The notes under the pieces were generated by a model, which saw only the letters and a list, made by a program, of their open reading frames with translations, was not told where the DNA came from and searched no databases. From the NCBI GenBank assembly GCA_024305405.1, contig JAKNDB010000092.1, positions 3,625,501-3,689,500 on the forward strand: 64,000 bases of DNA, in the 5' to 3' direction. Source of the stretch: Dirofilaria immitis (lineage: Eukaryota > Nematoda > Chromadorea > Rhabditida > Onchocercidae). Of the stretch, positions 1 through 12,350 are shown in pieces. Numbering within the stretch: position 1 is the stretch's first letter; each line of letters starts with the position of its first letter. The translations under genes and the position numbers were made by a program.

Positions 1-80
1 AGTTTTTCAGAACCATTTAAAATGATAATGTTACTTTTTGTTTTTGATTTGATATTTCTTAGCATTTATATATTTTTCAG

Positions 81-2094
81 TTACCGGCAACTTCAGTGCA
101 GCCATCTCATATTTTCACAGGATCTTCATCAGATTTGAAAATTGATTATATGAAAGAGCAGCCATCTCGTGCATCCCAAATAATGCGTTTTGGTTATCCC
201 GGTTTTGATAATTTACGTACTTTCGAAGATTATGTTTTATCATATGACCGTCGAAACAGGTTATTACAATTTACATATCAAACGGCGTTGAGTTTTAAAA
301 TTATTTTACCAAAATCTAGCTTTTGAATAAGAAGTTAAGTATCAGTTAAATTTCTCGGCATTTAGAAATTATCCGAAATTAGTAGCGCTTTAATAGGAAT
401 GCTAATTGTTATGGCTCTTAATCTGGTTTCGAATTTTAGTGCAATTATTCCTTACATTATTATTCAGATTTAAAAATGTTCATATTTCCGACTACCAGTG
501 AGCGCTTAATAATTTATTTATTGAACTTTGTTTTGATTTCATTTTTTCTTTTTTTTTGTAGAATAGCTCATTGGGTTGTTGAGCATCTAAGTTCAGATAG
601 GCTAGTCTACAATACATCTGTCGACCGTTCGAAATGCCAGTTTCATGAGGACCCATCAATTCATCCCTACTTTAAATCAACAAACAAAGATTATAAGGCA
701 TATTTTTGCATTCCTTTTATCTTCTTCTATAATTGCTTTATTTTCTTATTATGAAAAATCATGATGATAAGTAACTTTATAATATATATTATATAACTTT
801 ATAATATATATGATGATAAGTGACTTTATAATATATATTATAATAATATATAATACATATAATATATATATATATATCAGAAATATATATATATATATAT
901 CCGCAACGAGTAAGAGGGTCGCAATGGTTAGCGTTGAACGAGATCTACACTAATGGAAGCTCCAACTGGGCCTACGCCCAAAGTCTCCAACGCTAACCAT
1001 TCCGACCCTTACTCGTTGTGGATATATATATATATAAAGTTTCTGTGTTCTTCGAAATGACGATGTTTTTATCAGTGCTTTCTTAAATTGCAGGATAGTG
1101 GATATGATCGTGGTCACTTAGCTGCAGCTGGCAATCATCGACGATCACAAATTGCTATTGATCAGACATTCTTACTTAGCAATATGGCACCTCAAATTGG
1201 AAAAGGATTTAATAGGGACAAATGGAATGACTTGGAGAAACATGTCAGGTAGTATTGTTTAATCAAACTATTTCACACATATCTATTACTTCGATTTATC
1301 TTAATAAGATAGAGAGAATTCCGAAATCATTTTACACTCATTTCTCATACGTTTTTGGATTTAATTATACCGAATATAATTGATTAATATTATGTATTCT
1401 GATTCTTAATATTGTTTTGTATTCATTATGATCTGATGTATTTTTTTTTTTAGTATATCCGAAAGTTTTATTATCATTACAAAAGAGACGACTTTTAAAG
1501 GTTCATATTTTAGGAAGCTTGCAAGAAAACACAAAAATGTATATGTTTGTACGGGGCCATTGTTTTTGCCGAATTTAGAGAAAGATGGCTCTCTTTATAT
1601 CAAGTACAAAGTTATTGGTGGAAATAACATTGCCGTGCCAACACATTTCTTCAAGGTTAATGTAGTTTCAAGCTCTTTGTTTTGTTAATCTTTATCCGTC
1701 ACGAGCCGTGATTGAACTGACATATTTCAGGTAGTACTCATAGAACTTATGAACGGAAAACTTGAATTAGAAGCATACATTTTACCAAATGCAGTAAGTT
1801 ATTTGTAGTAGTGTTTGATTTATTAACTTTTCTTAAATTAATTCGAAATATAAAGTAATTACAGTCATGTTTTTAAATAGATACTTATTAAATTAATAAA
1901 CTCATTTAAGACCATATGAGGAATTTAATGTTTGACATAATTTAATTTTAGATGATACCGGATGATACACCCTGACTTCATTTATGGTACCACTGGACAG
2001 TATTGAGCGCGCTGCTGGATTTCTGATTTTTGATAAATTGCCGAAGAATGCTTTAAAGAAGATTAATGGGAGATCGAGTAATATCATAAGGTAA
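81..2094 (+). CDS. cps-6: Endonuclease G, CPS-6-like (5' end outside window)
   Basis: Mitochondrial DNA/RNA non-specific nuclease; the family enters the nucleus in apoptosis and degrades DNA and paternal mitochondria. Exons read as 81-259, 562-697, 1094-1248, 1514-1655, 1731-1793 and 1952-2094. Phases join through exon 5. Exon 1 carries the N-terminal nuclease segment (QIMRFGYPG, then DYVLSYDRRNR). Exon 3 carries the catalytic signature SGYDRGHLAAAGNH with the DRGH general-base histidine, then FLLSNMAPQ and FNRDKWNDLE. Exons 4-6 carry YVCTGPLFLP, THFFK, AYILPNA and the family C-terminal SIERAAGFLIFDKLP. The exon before 81 (mitochondrial leader and start) is missing. Intron 2 has a GC donor (AAG|GCATAT). 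In exon 6 the frame breaks at CCC (1970-1972): one more C would join IPDDTP to LTSFMVPLDS. The reading then ends at TAA 2092-2094; a GT donor at 2091 could instead extend it. Family assignment is near certain; the frameshift is probably a sequence error. Confidence 0.9.
779..900. repeat. TA-rich tandem repeat left of the foldback element
   Basis: Imperfect tandem copies of a CTTTATAATATATAT-type unit are followed by a pure (TA)n run reaching the foldback element at 901; (TA)n resumes on its other side at 1022-1036. It is intronic to the endonuclease G gene. Confidence 0.75.
901..1021. mobile_element. GC-rich foldback (MITE-like) element in a TA repeat
   Basis: A ~121-bp GC-rich island sits inside a (TA)n tract within an intron of the endonuclease G gene. 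Its ends are inverted copies: 901-936 pairs with 988-1021 (about 34 matching positions, two mismatches, one 2-base gap). A second short palindrome, TGGGCCTACGCCCA (967-980), lies in the loop. The contrast with the surrounding AT-only DNA and the TA flanks suggest a non-autonomous DNA transposon that targets TA. There is no coding capacity. A structured RNA is the alternative. Confidence 0.7.
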
Positions 2095-3735
2095 AAATTG
2101 TTGTCATATTGTAACTTATGATCTTATTTTTAACTGTATAATGATTATTAGCATATTTTTGTTGATATTCCAAAATGCTGAAATCTTTAAGCGAATATTG
2201 GATTATTTATTATTATATAAATCGATGAAATCTAATAATGTTTTAGTGATCTATTTTATTCACATTTTTCCATGTTATAACAATTTTTTTGAAATATTTA
2301 GTGGTTTACAGCTGACTAATTCGATACTTTAAAATTCTTAGAGACTTTGGGACTTATATTATCGAAGGTAAAATATTTTTAAAAACCACTTAAATCTATA
2401 AAACTTATCAGAACTTTTTATTCAGTTCTAACAATAATAAAATTTAAAAAAAAATGTAAATTAGTTAAATAAGGAAAGGCCGTATAAAAATTCACCAATA
2501 ATTTGTTCGATAACTATGAATCAGAAAAAGAACATTTGTGCAAACAGCCCAACTACTTTTTTTTGTACCTCTATTTTAAATCAAATAGATTTTATTATCG
2601 TCCATACTATATTATTCACTTCTTATAGTTTACAGTTATGAATGAAGTTTTTTTGGTGTATTCTTTTTTTCTTACACCTTTGTTTGCATTCAATTTGAAT
2701 GTAAAAAGTGAATCTCGGAAATGCATTCCGGTGAATTTTGACAATATCCCAAAATCTCGAAACCCGGATCTGCTGGAAGTATTTTTTAAAAAATTTTTTT
2801 ATATGTGTATTTTTAAAATACAAATGAATACAAATTATTCTAATAATTCTATGAAAATAGTTTAAGCTACCAATAAAACTTAGAGTGAAATTCATAATAA
2901 ACCACTTAAAAATCATCTAATGAATTTTTAATATGTAAAATATGTTATTATATGCCTGTATATAATAAATGCCTGACTTAGCATGAATTTCGTCACATAA
3001 TCTGAAAAGAAAATTTTTTAAAACTTAATTTTTGATTCAACGATGGGATTCCTCAAATTGTTCAAATAAACTGCTTCTTCTTTTGTCATTTAGGTTTTCA
3101 ACATTCATTTCTTAAAATAAGTGAAGTAAAATAAATTGTGACTTATAATATTCGAAGAAAGAAGCGAAATATATTATATAAATTAATGTGCTTTCCTTTC
3201 ATTATATAATTTTTTTCCTTCCATTAATTTATCATTTTGAACCAAATTAATAGAAGTTTATTTCAGTTGTTTTATTTTACATTTTATTGTTAATTGCCAA
3301 TATTATAATCATTATGATAAAGTTTGAAAGTTCATATTCGTGATAAAAGTTTGAAAGTTTTATCAGACTGCTTATGGTTCCTCCAGCAACCAGCGGTGCA
3401 AGAATAAAATTTCATTAAGTTAAAAAATTGTGTAAAATATTAATTTATTGTAAAGAGAAAAAGAACCAAACGAAATCAGGAATACATAAATATTTATATG
3501 ATCTTTCATATAATTAATTTATTGTTCGCTTAAAATTAAAATACTCCATTATTTCTAAGAAAGGAAAAAATTCTATGCTGTCGACTAATTGCTTAAACTA
3601 TTTCTTTCATCACTTCAAATATAAATTTCAGTTTATTCTCAATTTTCAGAATATTTCGACATATTTTATCATAATAAATAATGCAAATATGTGGCATAAC
3701 GATAATACTTAAAATAATGTTTATTTTTATTTCAA
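2095..3735. other. AT-rich interval; one weak exon-like stretch
   Basis: This lies between the 3' end of the endonuclease G gene and the 3' end of the opposite-strand Clc-like gene, so it should contain both 3' UTRs. Two pieces are phase-compatible with a continuation of the endonuclease gene from a donor at 2091: a 26-nt mini-exon (2339-2364, bounded by TTCTTAG and GTAAAA) and an open stretch from about 2636 to 2780. The second is hydrophobic and unlike the family, so I do not call it. Nothing else is recognisable. Confidence 0.4.
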
Positions 3736-5076
3736 TTACCAAAGAAAACACCAAGCCAAAGTAACATTAAGTATTCCAATGATAAGTGATAAAAAGGAGA
3801 AAATAAAAGCAATGCATGATAAATAGTAACTGTATCCAAGACCAATGATAATCATTGATGGATGTAATCCGCTGTGTCCTTCCGTATGTGAAAAATCCTC
3901 AAGCACACCTATAAAAATGTAAAAAAATATAAAAAATAAAAAAATTTGGTAAAGATTTTTTCAAAGTACAATTTTTCCCAGTCGTATAATAGCAATTTAT
4001 TGTATAATTATAACAAAGAATTAAATTTGATGTTTACAAATTCTTGTTAATTACCTACATCCAATTCGTCTTATCATTAATATGATGATTAATTATTTTC
4101 GTCAAGATTTAAATAAGATAAATTAAGTTACTTGAAATTTCAGAATATCGTTCTGCATATGTAATCACACCATAAAGCAATAGCATAAGTATGGTTATCG
4201 CAAAGCCACTAAATGGCGCCGCCATATATTCGTAATTTTCACAAAAAGATTGCCGTGGCAAAAATAAATATAAAATAGCAATTAATTCGATAATTAAAGA
4301 TAATATCAATGTATACACCACTGTTATATCCCAAGCTGCACGATGCTAAAATTTAAATATCGAATTAATTAAAATATCGAATAAATAATTCATCATAAAT
4401 TTTGAAATTTGTACTCGAACGATTACTATTTACTTTTTAGAATGATTTTATTTTATGATTACCAAAGAATTTTTCAGAAATTTTTGAAGATGTCTTAAGA
4501 AAAATATAATAAACATATTTGCCATATGTGCAATTTAATATTTGATCATCCTTATAAATTCGTTAATTAATTAACTAACATCAAAGATGTAATTACAAAA
4601 ATCGATATCCGGCCTCGTCCCTTTACTTATTTTGCCATCTTCTGTTCGTAAATCTCCAAAGCACTGATACCGAAAGAGGCCGATTGAAGCCGGTATAGCT
4701 GGGCTTTGACTAAATACTTCAGGCTTTTTTCAAATGTTCGCTAAGCTAAAATAAATATAAAAATCATTAGTACTTGTATTTACTGTACGATTATATTAGT
4801 GTAATAAGTTTGAAAGCGATATAAATATTCTTGTTTATTTGATATTACTGTTTATTTGAATGATTAAAATAGTATATGTTTATTCGATATTAATGCAATC
4901 ATTAAAACAGTATAGATATTGTTGCTCATTTGATATCAATAAAAATCTTTAAAAATCACAAATTTTATACGATAGATATAGATCTGACCAGGTGTGAGAA
5001 GAGAAATAAGAGTGAAAATCATTGTTAAAGCAATACTGATACCAAAGGTAGTACGACCAATATTTGATTCTTTCAT
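3736..5076 (-). CDS. Clc-like (claudin/PMP22-type) four-TM protein, disrupted as read
   Basis: Four-pass junction or channel-accessory protein of the nematode Clc-like group, inferred from topology and motifs. Exons on the minus strand: 5076-4989 (start MKESNIGRTTF, TM1, ...SLLTP), 4745-4580, 4345-4132 (AAWDITVVYTL, TM2-TM3) and 3908-3736 (EGHSGLHPS, TM4, ending ...AWCFLW). Exon 2 holds the GLFRYQC segment matching the claudin W-GLW-C-C signature. As read, exon 2 has two lesions: a TAG where the conserved first-loop Trp codon is expected just after LLTPA, and a missing base in a six-A run around 4725. Exon 3-4 phases are clean. Either this is a recent pseudogene or the assembly has errors here. 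Length without lesions is about 210 residues, usual for the family. Confidence 0.72.
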
Positions 5077-5187
5077 AATGTAGAAACTGTTCTACCATAC
5101 AGCTTCTTTTATAATTATAAAATGATAGAATAGAACCAAATTTTATTTTTTATATCTTTCTAATTTTTCTCTTCTTTTTTCATTTTG

Positions 5188-5189
5188 TA

Positions 5190-5269
<80 letters not shown>
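5188..5269. repeat. (AAT)n microsatellite
   Basis: About 27 nearly uninterrupted copies of the trinucleotide AAT/TAA, just upstream of the Clc-like start codon. Confidence 0.97.
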
Positions 5270-5271
<2 letters not shown>

Positions 5272-5647
5272 TGACAATGATAGCAATTAAACGATAAAAT
5301 CAAATCATTTTGGATTATCAAAATCATATTAAGTTCCAAGCGTGCACAAAAAAATATTAATAAATGAATGTATATTTTTAAGAAATCTTATTATCTATTC
5401 ATTTGCATGAGATAATCCGCTCTGTGCTCAAATGAAGATATTCTCAAATTTATTTCTTTTGGCAATATTTTTATAAGTGATCGTTTCTTATTAATGAATG
5501 GAAATTGAATAAATTTTCAATTAATTATCAAATTTCATGTCATGATGCTTGAGAATTTATTCATTTCAAATGCCTAGAATAATTTAAGTATGTAAGCAAA
5601 AATATAATGGCATTAAATTGAAACGAATCGAAATTAAAATATTAGAG

Positions 5648-5724
5648 TTTTGGTAATTGACCTTGAAATAAAAAATAATAACAAGCTTTTGGTAACTGAC
5701 CTTGAAATAAAAATAATAACATCA
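5648..5724. repeat. Two-copy tandem repeat, ~39-bp unit
   Basis: TTTTGGTAATTGACCTTGAA followed by an A-rich tail is repeated once at 5687 with one substitution and one A-run length difference. It is non-coding. Confidence 0.8.
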
Positions 5725-8700
5725 TTAAGCATAGTCATCAGTACTTTATCATTTCATGATTTTTGATCATCACATTTTAATAAACATAATATTTTTGTTA
5801 AATACAATTAATGGCAGTACACAGGTGTATAAATTTTTTAAATTAAATTTTAACTAAACAAGTATATTAACTATCAATAATTATGCTAGTTAATCTATTC
5901 ATCACTTGCTGATTTCTGTATTTTTACCAATAAGTTCTATCATCTTCTTGAAAAAATTCATCATTTCGCAGTATCAATTCACTTATTTATGTTATATCTG
6001 ATAATTGTTAAATTGGATAAATCATCCATCCCTTTTCCCTCTTTTTTTTTCATACTACAAATAATTCAGCTGATTAATTTATTCATTACTTGTTGATAAT
6101 TGTATTTAATCATACAAATATTTTAATAACAAGAAAAAAAATCAATGTATTTTCTTCTTTATGCAATTTCGCATTAAAATTTTTAGAAAAAAAGCAGTCA
6201 CATATTAATATAAAATTTATTAATTGTTTGAAATAAAGTTAATAACATTATTTCAACAACATCATTAATATTACTAATCGTTTCTGCGTGATTGATAAGA
6301 TTTCTAAAGGCATTTCTTTTTGGTTGTTACATTTAATTTAGGCATCAGTTTTTTTCGCTAGAGAAATTTTTTAATATAATGTGATTGTCTTCAAACTAAG
6401 TACTTGGATGATAAGTTTGTTTTATTCATATATGATAAGTTCTGTTCTAAAAATTTCATTCATTTTTTATTTCGATCATTTTTAAATTCACCCATTGATA
6501 TTTCCCTATAAAAAAAAATTTACATTTCTAAAATTTGACAATATAAATTAAAGTCAAGAATATCTTAAATTAATGGATAATTTATTTTATCCTTTCACAT
6601 GATATTTTGAAGCTATAAAATTGCTCCAAATTTTAGCAAAATTACATTTCTTTTAATGCCCGAATGAAATATACAAATTATGCCATTTTTTTTTGCAAAA
6701 AGAAAAAGATGAACTTATCGGATACTCAAAAAATTAATTAAATTACAAGAATATACTAGCAAAATGATTTACTATTTTTGCATTTCATTGTATTTATACT
6801 CATTCGACATATCTGAAAATGGTTACTTTGCTAATTTAATTTTGTGAAAAAAATTCAAGATATTCAGTAATTCAAATAATTAATTAAAACTTATATTGAT
6901 AAGTGATTTTGCTTAGATTTTTAAATTAAGAGTTAATATAAATTTAAAATTACATTTTTGCATCTTTTATCAATAACCGCAATTATTTTTAATTTCCTTT
7001 CTAAGTTTATTCCTTTTCCTTATTTCGTACATATTTCCATTTCTAATAATAATAAATGAAATATCTAAATTTACAATATACGAATATTTTTGATAAGTCA
7101 TATCAGAGAATTTCACCTGTCGCATAATTCTTAGTTTTGATCATTCTTTGATTTGTTTGTGCATGCCAAGAGAATTAAGATGAAGATGATAGATATCATA
7201 ATGGCGATAATTATGATCATTAATTAACACCCGGAACAATAAAAAACTTATCAACATCATGCTTATCAATCTCATCATACAATCTCAGCATAATTTCTTC
7301 CGGTCTAAATTAAAGATAATGTTAAGATACAAATTTGATAAATCTATCAGAAAAAATTTAGATACTTCTGTTATAATTTTTTTTAAAGAAAATATAAAAT
7401 GTTGGCAGAGAATCAAATGGATTAGAAAGAAAATATTTTGGAATATTTTCTAATATTATCAAATCCGTTGTATTAGAATTGATTATTGATACTTTTACCA
7501 CCATAAACTTTTTAATTTTATCGAATGAATTTTGGCTGAAGAATAAAAATGAGTTGAACTATAGGCATATATAGAAAATTATTCAGATACGATATTGATA
7601 GTTGCAATCTGCATTACAATAAAATTTCATTTAATAATAGTAAAATTGATTCGAACTTTAAAATAATCATCTAATATTTGATTGAACAATAATCAATGAT
7701 AAAAATTTTTGCACAGACTATTTCATTCTTTAATCAAAATATCTGAAGATGCAAATATGTGTACATATAAGTATATATGTACACAGAAAATAATAGAAAA
7801 TTATCAAAATAGATAAATTTCTCATTTCTATGATTTTCATAAAATAAACGAGTAAAGAATAAAAACTTCTGATATGATAATACTGTTAATTTGAAGTGAT
7901 AAGCAATAATGATAGTAATTACAACTAAATAAATTATGGCATTCATAAAAACATACACGACTTCTTATTCTCAACGCATAAGAATAGCAAACAAAATTAA
8001 AATATTTCGGGCAAGAAAAAAGGAAAATAATTGCGAGAATTGGAAGAGAATTTTTGGCTATTTCCAATAGCAGGCAGTACTTTAAGTGATCTAGTTAATC
8101 CAATAGGTAAACAATTTAGGTGAAAAGAAACAAACAAATATTTTAAGCGTATATTTTAAGTTTTTATTTTTAAACATATATTTTTTTTAAACATATTAAA
8201 AAAAGTTAAGATGAAATAGTGAAGATCATAGCGAATAGAAATGATCTGATTTATTCAACTGCATATTTAGATCATAATTGTCAGAATTATTTCTATCGAA
8301 TTTTGTTTTCAAACTCCAATTTAACTTTATTATACCATTTTCATCAAGCATTACCTGATTTCATTATCATTTAATTGATGATTTACACCACCGTTGTATG
8401 AACAACGATATTTTACAATACCCATTTGTCAATGTATCGTTAATTATGATTGCTTTGAAATCTACGGAACAAAAAAAGTTATCATTATTCATCACTATTG
8501 TGTTATTGTCATCGAAGTTTGGCATGGATAAGATTAGATATCGCTAATCTAAACAATGCGATGTAATTTTTCAAATTTTTATCTCCTTTATTTCTATAAA
8601 TATTATTTATTTCCGTAATTTCAAATATATTTATTTCAAAAATTTTCTATTTTTAAACCAAACATTAAATATTAATTTTTGTATTTTTAAACATCATATT

Positions 8701-11700
8701 TTTATTGCTCCTTCAATTTACTTGTTCATGTCAAAATTTCCATCAATTTTTATATTTTGTTAAATATGTATGCTATGACGTTATGAATCATTTTATAGAA
8801 AGCTATAATGCCTTCTAAATCCAGTACACTATTTTATGAAAGTGTATCGAAATAATAAATGTAAAAAAATCATTTAATGAAATTTATCACAAAAATTTCA
8901 ACTGAAATATTTTTAGAAAAATCGATATTTGTTCATTTTTTGAAATAAAAAAATCTAAGCTTCAGCTTACTAAATTTAACCATAAAATGAAGTTTTAAGC
9001 ACTAAATTAACAAACTTGAACTTAATGAATTATAAATAGTGATGATGATAAAAGATAGTATCACTTCTCGTGAATAGTTCGAAATTGAAAACGATACATT
9101 GTTTTAACTTAAAGGCATCAAATTTTATATGCAAATTGTGTTAATTTTAACTTTTTATGCCTGCTACAAATTGGATATTATTTTTCAAAATAATTACTAT
9201 AATTTTTAAATACTTAATTATACATATATATGATCGCGAATATGAAATTCGGTTATCCAGTAATGATATGATTTTATATGTACAGAACAGGAAATACATC
9301 TTTTGTCACAAAAAGTTTAAATTATTACATTAGGTAACTATTCTAGTGATATATAGAAAAGAAATATAACAAAAAAATATCAAAAAATATAATTTTATCA
9401 TCCAATTATTAAGGCTTATAAAGCGTAAATTAAATTTGTCATTATTCAATTACTAATGTTTGATGGATTAATTAATAATTGTGACTGAAACTGCATCTTA
9501 ATAATTTCACTAGATTTCAATTTCTTTACATGAAACGATAAGGAAGGAATAAGATACAATGGAGTAAAAGCACCTATGATAATGGTAGTGTGTAATATGT
9601 TTAATATCATTAATAACAAATAGCTTTGATTCAAATTAGAAAAATGACACCTTTAATAGATCAAAAATTATTTTTGGAATAATACAGGAATATTATATTC
9701 CTGTATTATTAATAGTAGAAATTTTCTTTTTATACAACTAATAAAATATTTCTAATTAATCCATAATAATTAAATATTTAAGAAAAATTAACCGCTAAGC
9801 TTTCGAATTTCTAAATTTGAATATGAAGCAATAATAAATTAATTAGAGAATGTGCTACGTAGATGTGTAACTATTTAATTGGAAAAGTTGTTTGATTTGT
9901 TGTCATTAGGATATTATTTCACATGTTGCTAATATTAACTGAAAGCTTTTTCTATTTAATGAAAAATCGATTAAGCTCTCGATGTTTCCAGGATAAGCTC
10001 TCGATGTTTCCACAAAATGGTCTAATTTAACAAATATAACAACTTAATTTGATCAAATAATGAATATTCAATTTGAAATTGTCAAATTTTGACTCATATT
10101 CTTTTGGTTTTAAATTTTAATTATTAAATTTATTATATCAACTATAACCTAAAATTAATATTAATGTGGCTCATAAGATCAAACTAAATTAAATTATATA
10201 TTGACATAGTTTTTAAACTTTCGAAATTTCTTCCAAGTTGAAATTTGATCAAAACATTAATGCACATTTCTCATTGCATGTTGGAAAGATTATTCAATAA
10301 TCTTTAAATTCGGATTGCAGCAACATTAATATCATTGATTATATAATAGTTACAAATAACTTTATAAATAAGCTCATCCACCTATCAAATTTCCAATGAT
10401 AATAAGATGATATGATCATTGGCTGAATAGTTAAAAAAATGATCAGTTCTTTTAGATTTTTATAAAATCGAAAAATGATCATTTCCTCAAATTTTCGTAT
10501 CGAAACAATTGACCCTTAAGTTTTCAAAGAAAATGTATATCATTTCTTGATCAAATTCTTTTAGATATTTTAGGAAGCAAAAGTCAACTTTATCTGCAAT
10601 AATTTAAATAATCATATCATTTAATTCACAAATTTTCAGCTCAAAAAATAAAATATATTATGAAAATGATCGACAACAATTTGTTAAAAATGTTGCATAT
10701 TTTTAATTTAATTGATAAAATTTCAGTTCAAAAATAATATAACTAAGAGCATAATAAAGATCAAACAATCTGTTTCGAACGACTTATACTTTTCTCAACT
10801 TAAATTTTCAAAAACTGTCGGCTGTAATTTAAAATATTTCATCTTTCAAATGTTATCATCGCAAATGAAAGCATTAAGATATGACAAGAAATAACATAAA
10901 TCTATGATAGTAGCAGGTCCCTTCATTATCATGCTTCTTTAAGTGAAAAATAATGAATCATTCATTAGTCCATTTATTTTATCAGATAAAAATAAATTCC
11001 AGTCTTGCATTAAATATCTTAAGCTTAACGAATCTAATGATGTATTGGAATTAATGATTACTATAATTTTTAATTACCGAAATTATTTGCTAACATCAAC
11101 AACAATTTTTGTAAAGAATTATATTTCGCACATAGAAAATGCTCCGATCTTAGGTCATTACTATTTATAAAAAAGTAAACAACATTAAGGATCTGATAGA
11201 CTAATATTTGAAGAAATTTTTATATCTATTATTAGTCAATCGTGCCATTTTCGAACCAATTTGACCTTAATCTTGATAATGACCTTGCTTAGTTAAAGCT
11301 TATTCATAATAATACAAAATTAAATTTACTATTAATTTTTATAATGAAGTTCATATTGCATTGATCTATTTTGTGTATTCATTATTTTTATTTTTTGTTT
11401 TCAATTATTGTGAAGATATTTGTATTCTTGGAGTATTTGGAATTTCTCATACCATACTTTTAATTCCACCCGACTCATACCGATCAATCAATAACCCGAC
11501 TCAAATTAACCTATCAAAAATTAGATTTTGATTATTATTTTAATTTCATATCTTAATTTTCATATTTTTGCAGTGCATTCCATCATTATTATATTCTAGA
11601 AAACTTTAATGGAAAACTTCCGACAAGCAATGATTGTTAATTAACTTATTAAATGGATGCATCCAAATTGAGTTGTATAAAATGCCAAAAATTGCATAAC

Positions 11701-12133
11701 ACATTTCTATAAGTAATAATGACCTATCCATTACTTTTCTAATTTCACTCGTTTTTCTTTGTTTGCATATTTTTATTTTATCATTTTAATTTTATACATA
11801 TTAATTAGTAATTTAAAAACTTCTATAACCCATTTCTTTAAATTAATTCATAATTTTGCAATAGTGAACAATTTTTTTTTGCTTATATTTTAGCATCAAA
11901 AGCACATTTCACTTATACTCATTTCACTGATAATTTAGAAACAAATCAAAAAAGATTTTTGAAATAATAAAATTCGTTGTTTTCAAAATATTTATTGTTT
12001 ATTTAAAATATTTTTTTATTTTAAAATATTTGTTCTTCTTTTTCAGAACTATTTATTTTAAGAAAATCAAAATTTTAAAAGTTCAGAAAAAGCTGTTCCC
12101 TAAATATAGGTAATGGGAAGTACGCTTTACAGT
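5725..12133. other. Gene-poor AT-rich DNA
   Basis: About 6.4 kb with no exon I can defend. Reading frames here are short, rich in Ile/Asn/Lys/Phe, and lack paired splice signals or motifs. A small direct repeat (about 22 bp, twice, 9972-10013, AGCTCTCGATGTTTCCA core) is the only structured item noted. Confidence 0.6.
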
Positions 12134-12205
12134 GGGGGCATAGCTCAGGGGTAGAGCGCTCCGTTCGCATCGGAGAGGTCTGGGGTTCGATTCCCCATGC
12201 CTCCA
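12134..12205 (+). tRNA. tRNA-Ala (anticodon CGC)
   Basis: The 72-nt sequence folds into a complete cloverleaf. Acceptor GGGGGCA pairs with TGCCTCC, including the G3:U70 wobble that marks alanine tRNAs. D arm is GCTC/GAGC. Anticodon stem CTCCG/CGGAG has the seven-base loop TTCGCAT, giving CGC (reads GCG). T arm is TGGGG/CCCCA with loop TTCGATT, and the discriminator is A. The internal A and B box sequences (TAGCTCAGGGG; GGTTCGATTCC) are intact. No intron. Confidence 0.97.
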
Positions 12206-12215
12206 GAGTTAGCAG

Positions 12216-12219
12216 TTTT
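12216..12219 (+). terminator. Pol III terminator of the tRNA gene
   Basis: The first T4 run downstream of the tRNA lies 10 bp past its 3' end, the usual position for RNA polymerase III termination. Confidence 0.7.
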
Positions 12220-12249
12220 CCTTCTAAACAAGCAAATCGTTTATTGATT

Positions 12250-12350
12250 CCAGATAATCCAGTAGCTGTTATCAGTTCCTAATCCCGTTTGCCGGCATAT
12301 ACAACCAGTTACGCCTCAATATCCTTCCTTCGATGCTGCAAGTTAAAATT
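12250..12350. other. GC-richer, exon-like patch beside the tRNA
   Basis: This 100-bp patch is far less AT-rich than its surroundings. On the plus strand an acceptor-like ATCAG is followed by a frame giving PNPVCRHIQPVTPQYPSF and a stop at 12345-12347. On the minus strand an acceptor-like TTGCAG (about 12338) is followed by GRILRRNWLYMPANGIRN and a TGA. The minus reading could be a later exon of the candidate starting at 13440, but the phases do not join as read. A last exon of either strand or a tRNA-derived repeat body are both possible. Confidence 0.3.

Noticed and set aside
2623..2916. 97-codon minus-strand frame and overlapping plus-strand frame with signal-peptide-like start
   Set aside because: Composition is that of random AT-rich DNA; the plus frame could extend endonuclease G only by adding a hydrophobic tail unknown in that family.
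5188..5269. (AAT)n considered as a regulatory or telomere-like array
   Set aside because: It is a simple trinucleotide microsatellite; the same class occurs at 18130-18183.
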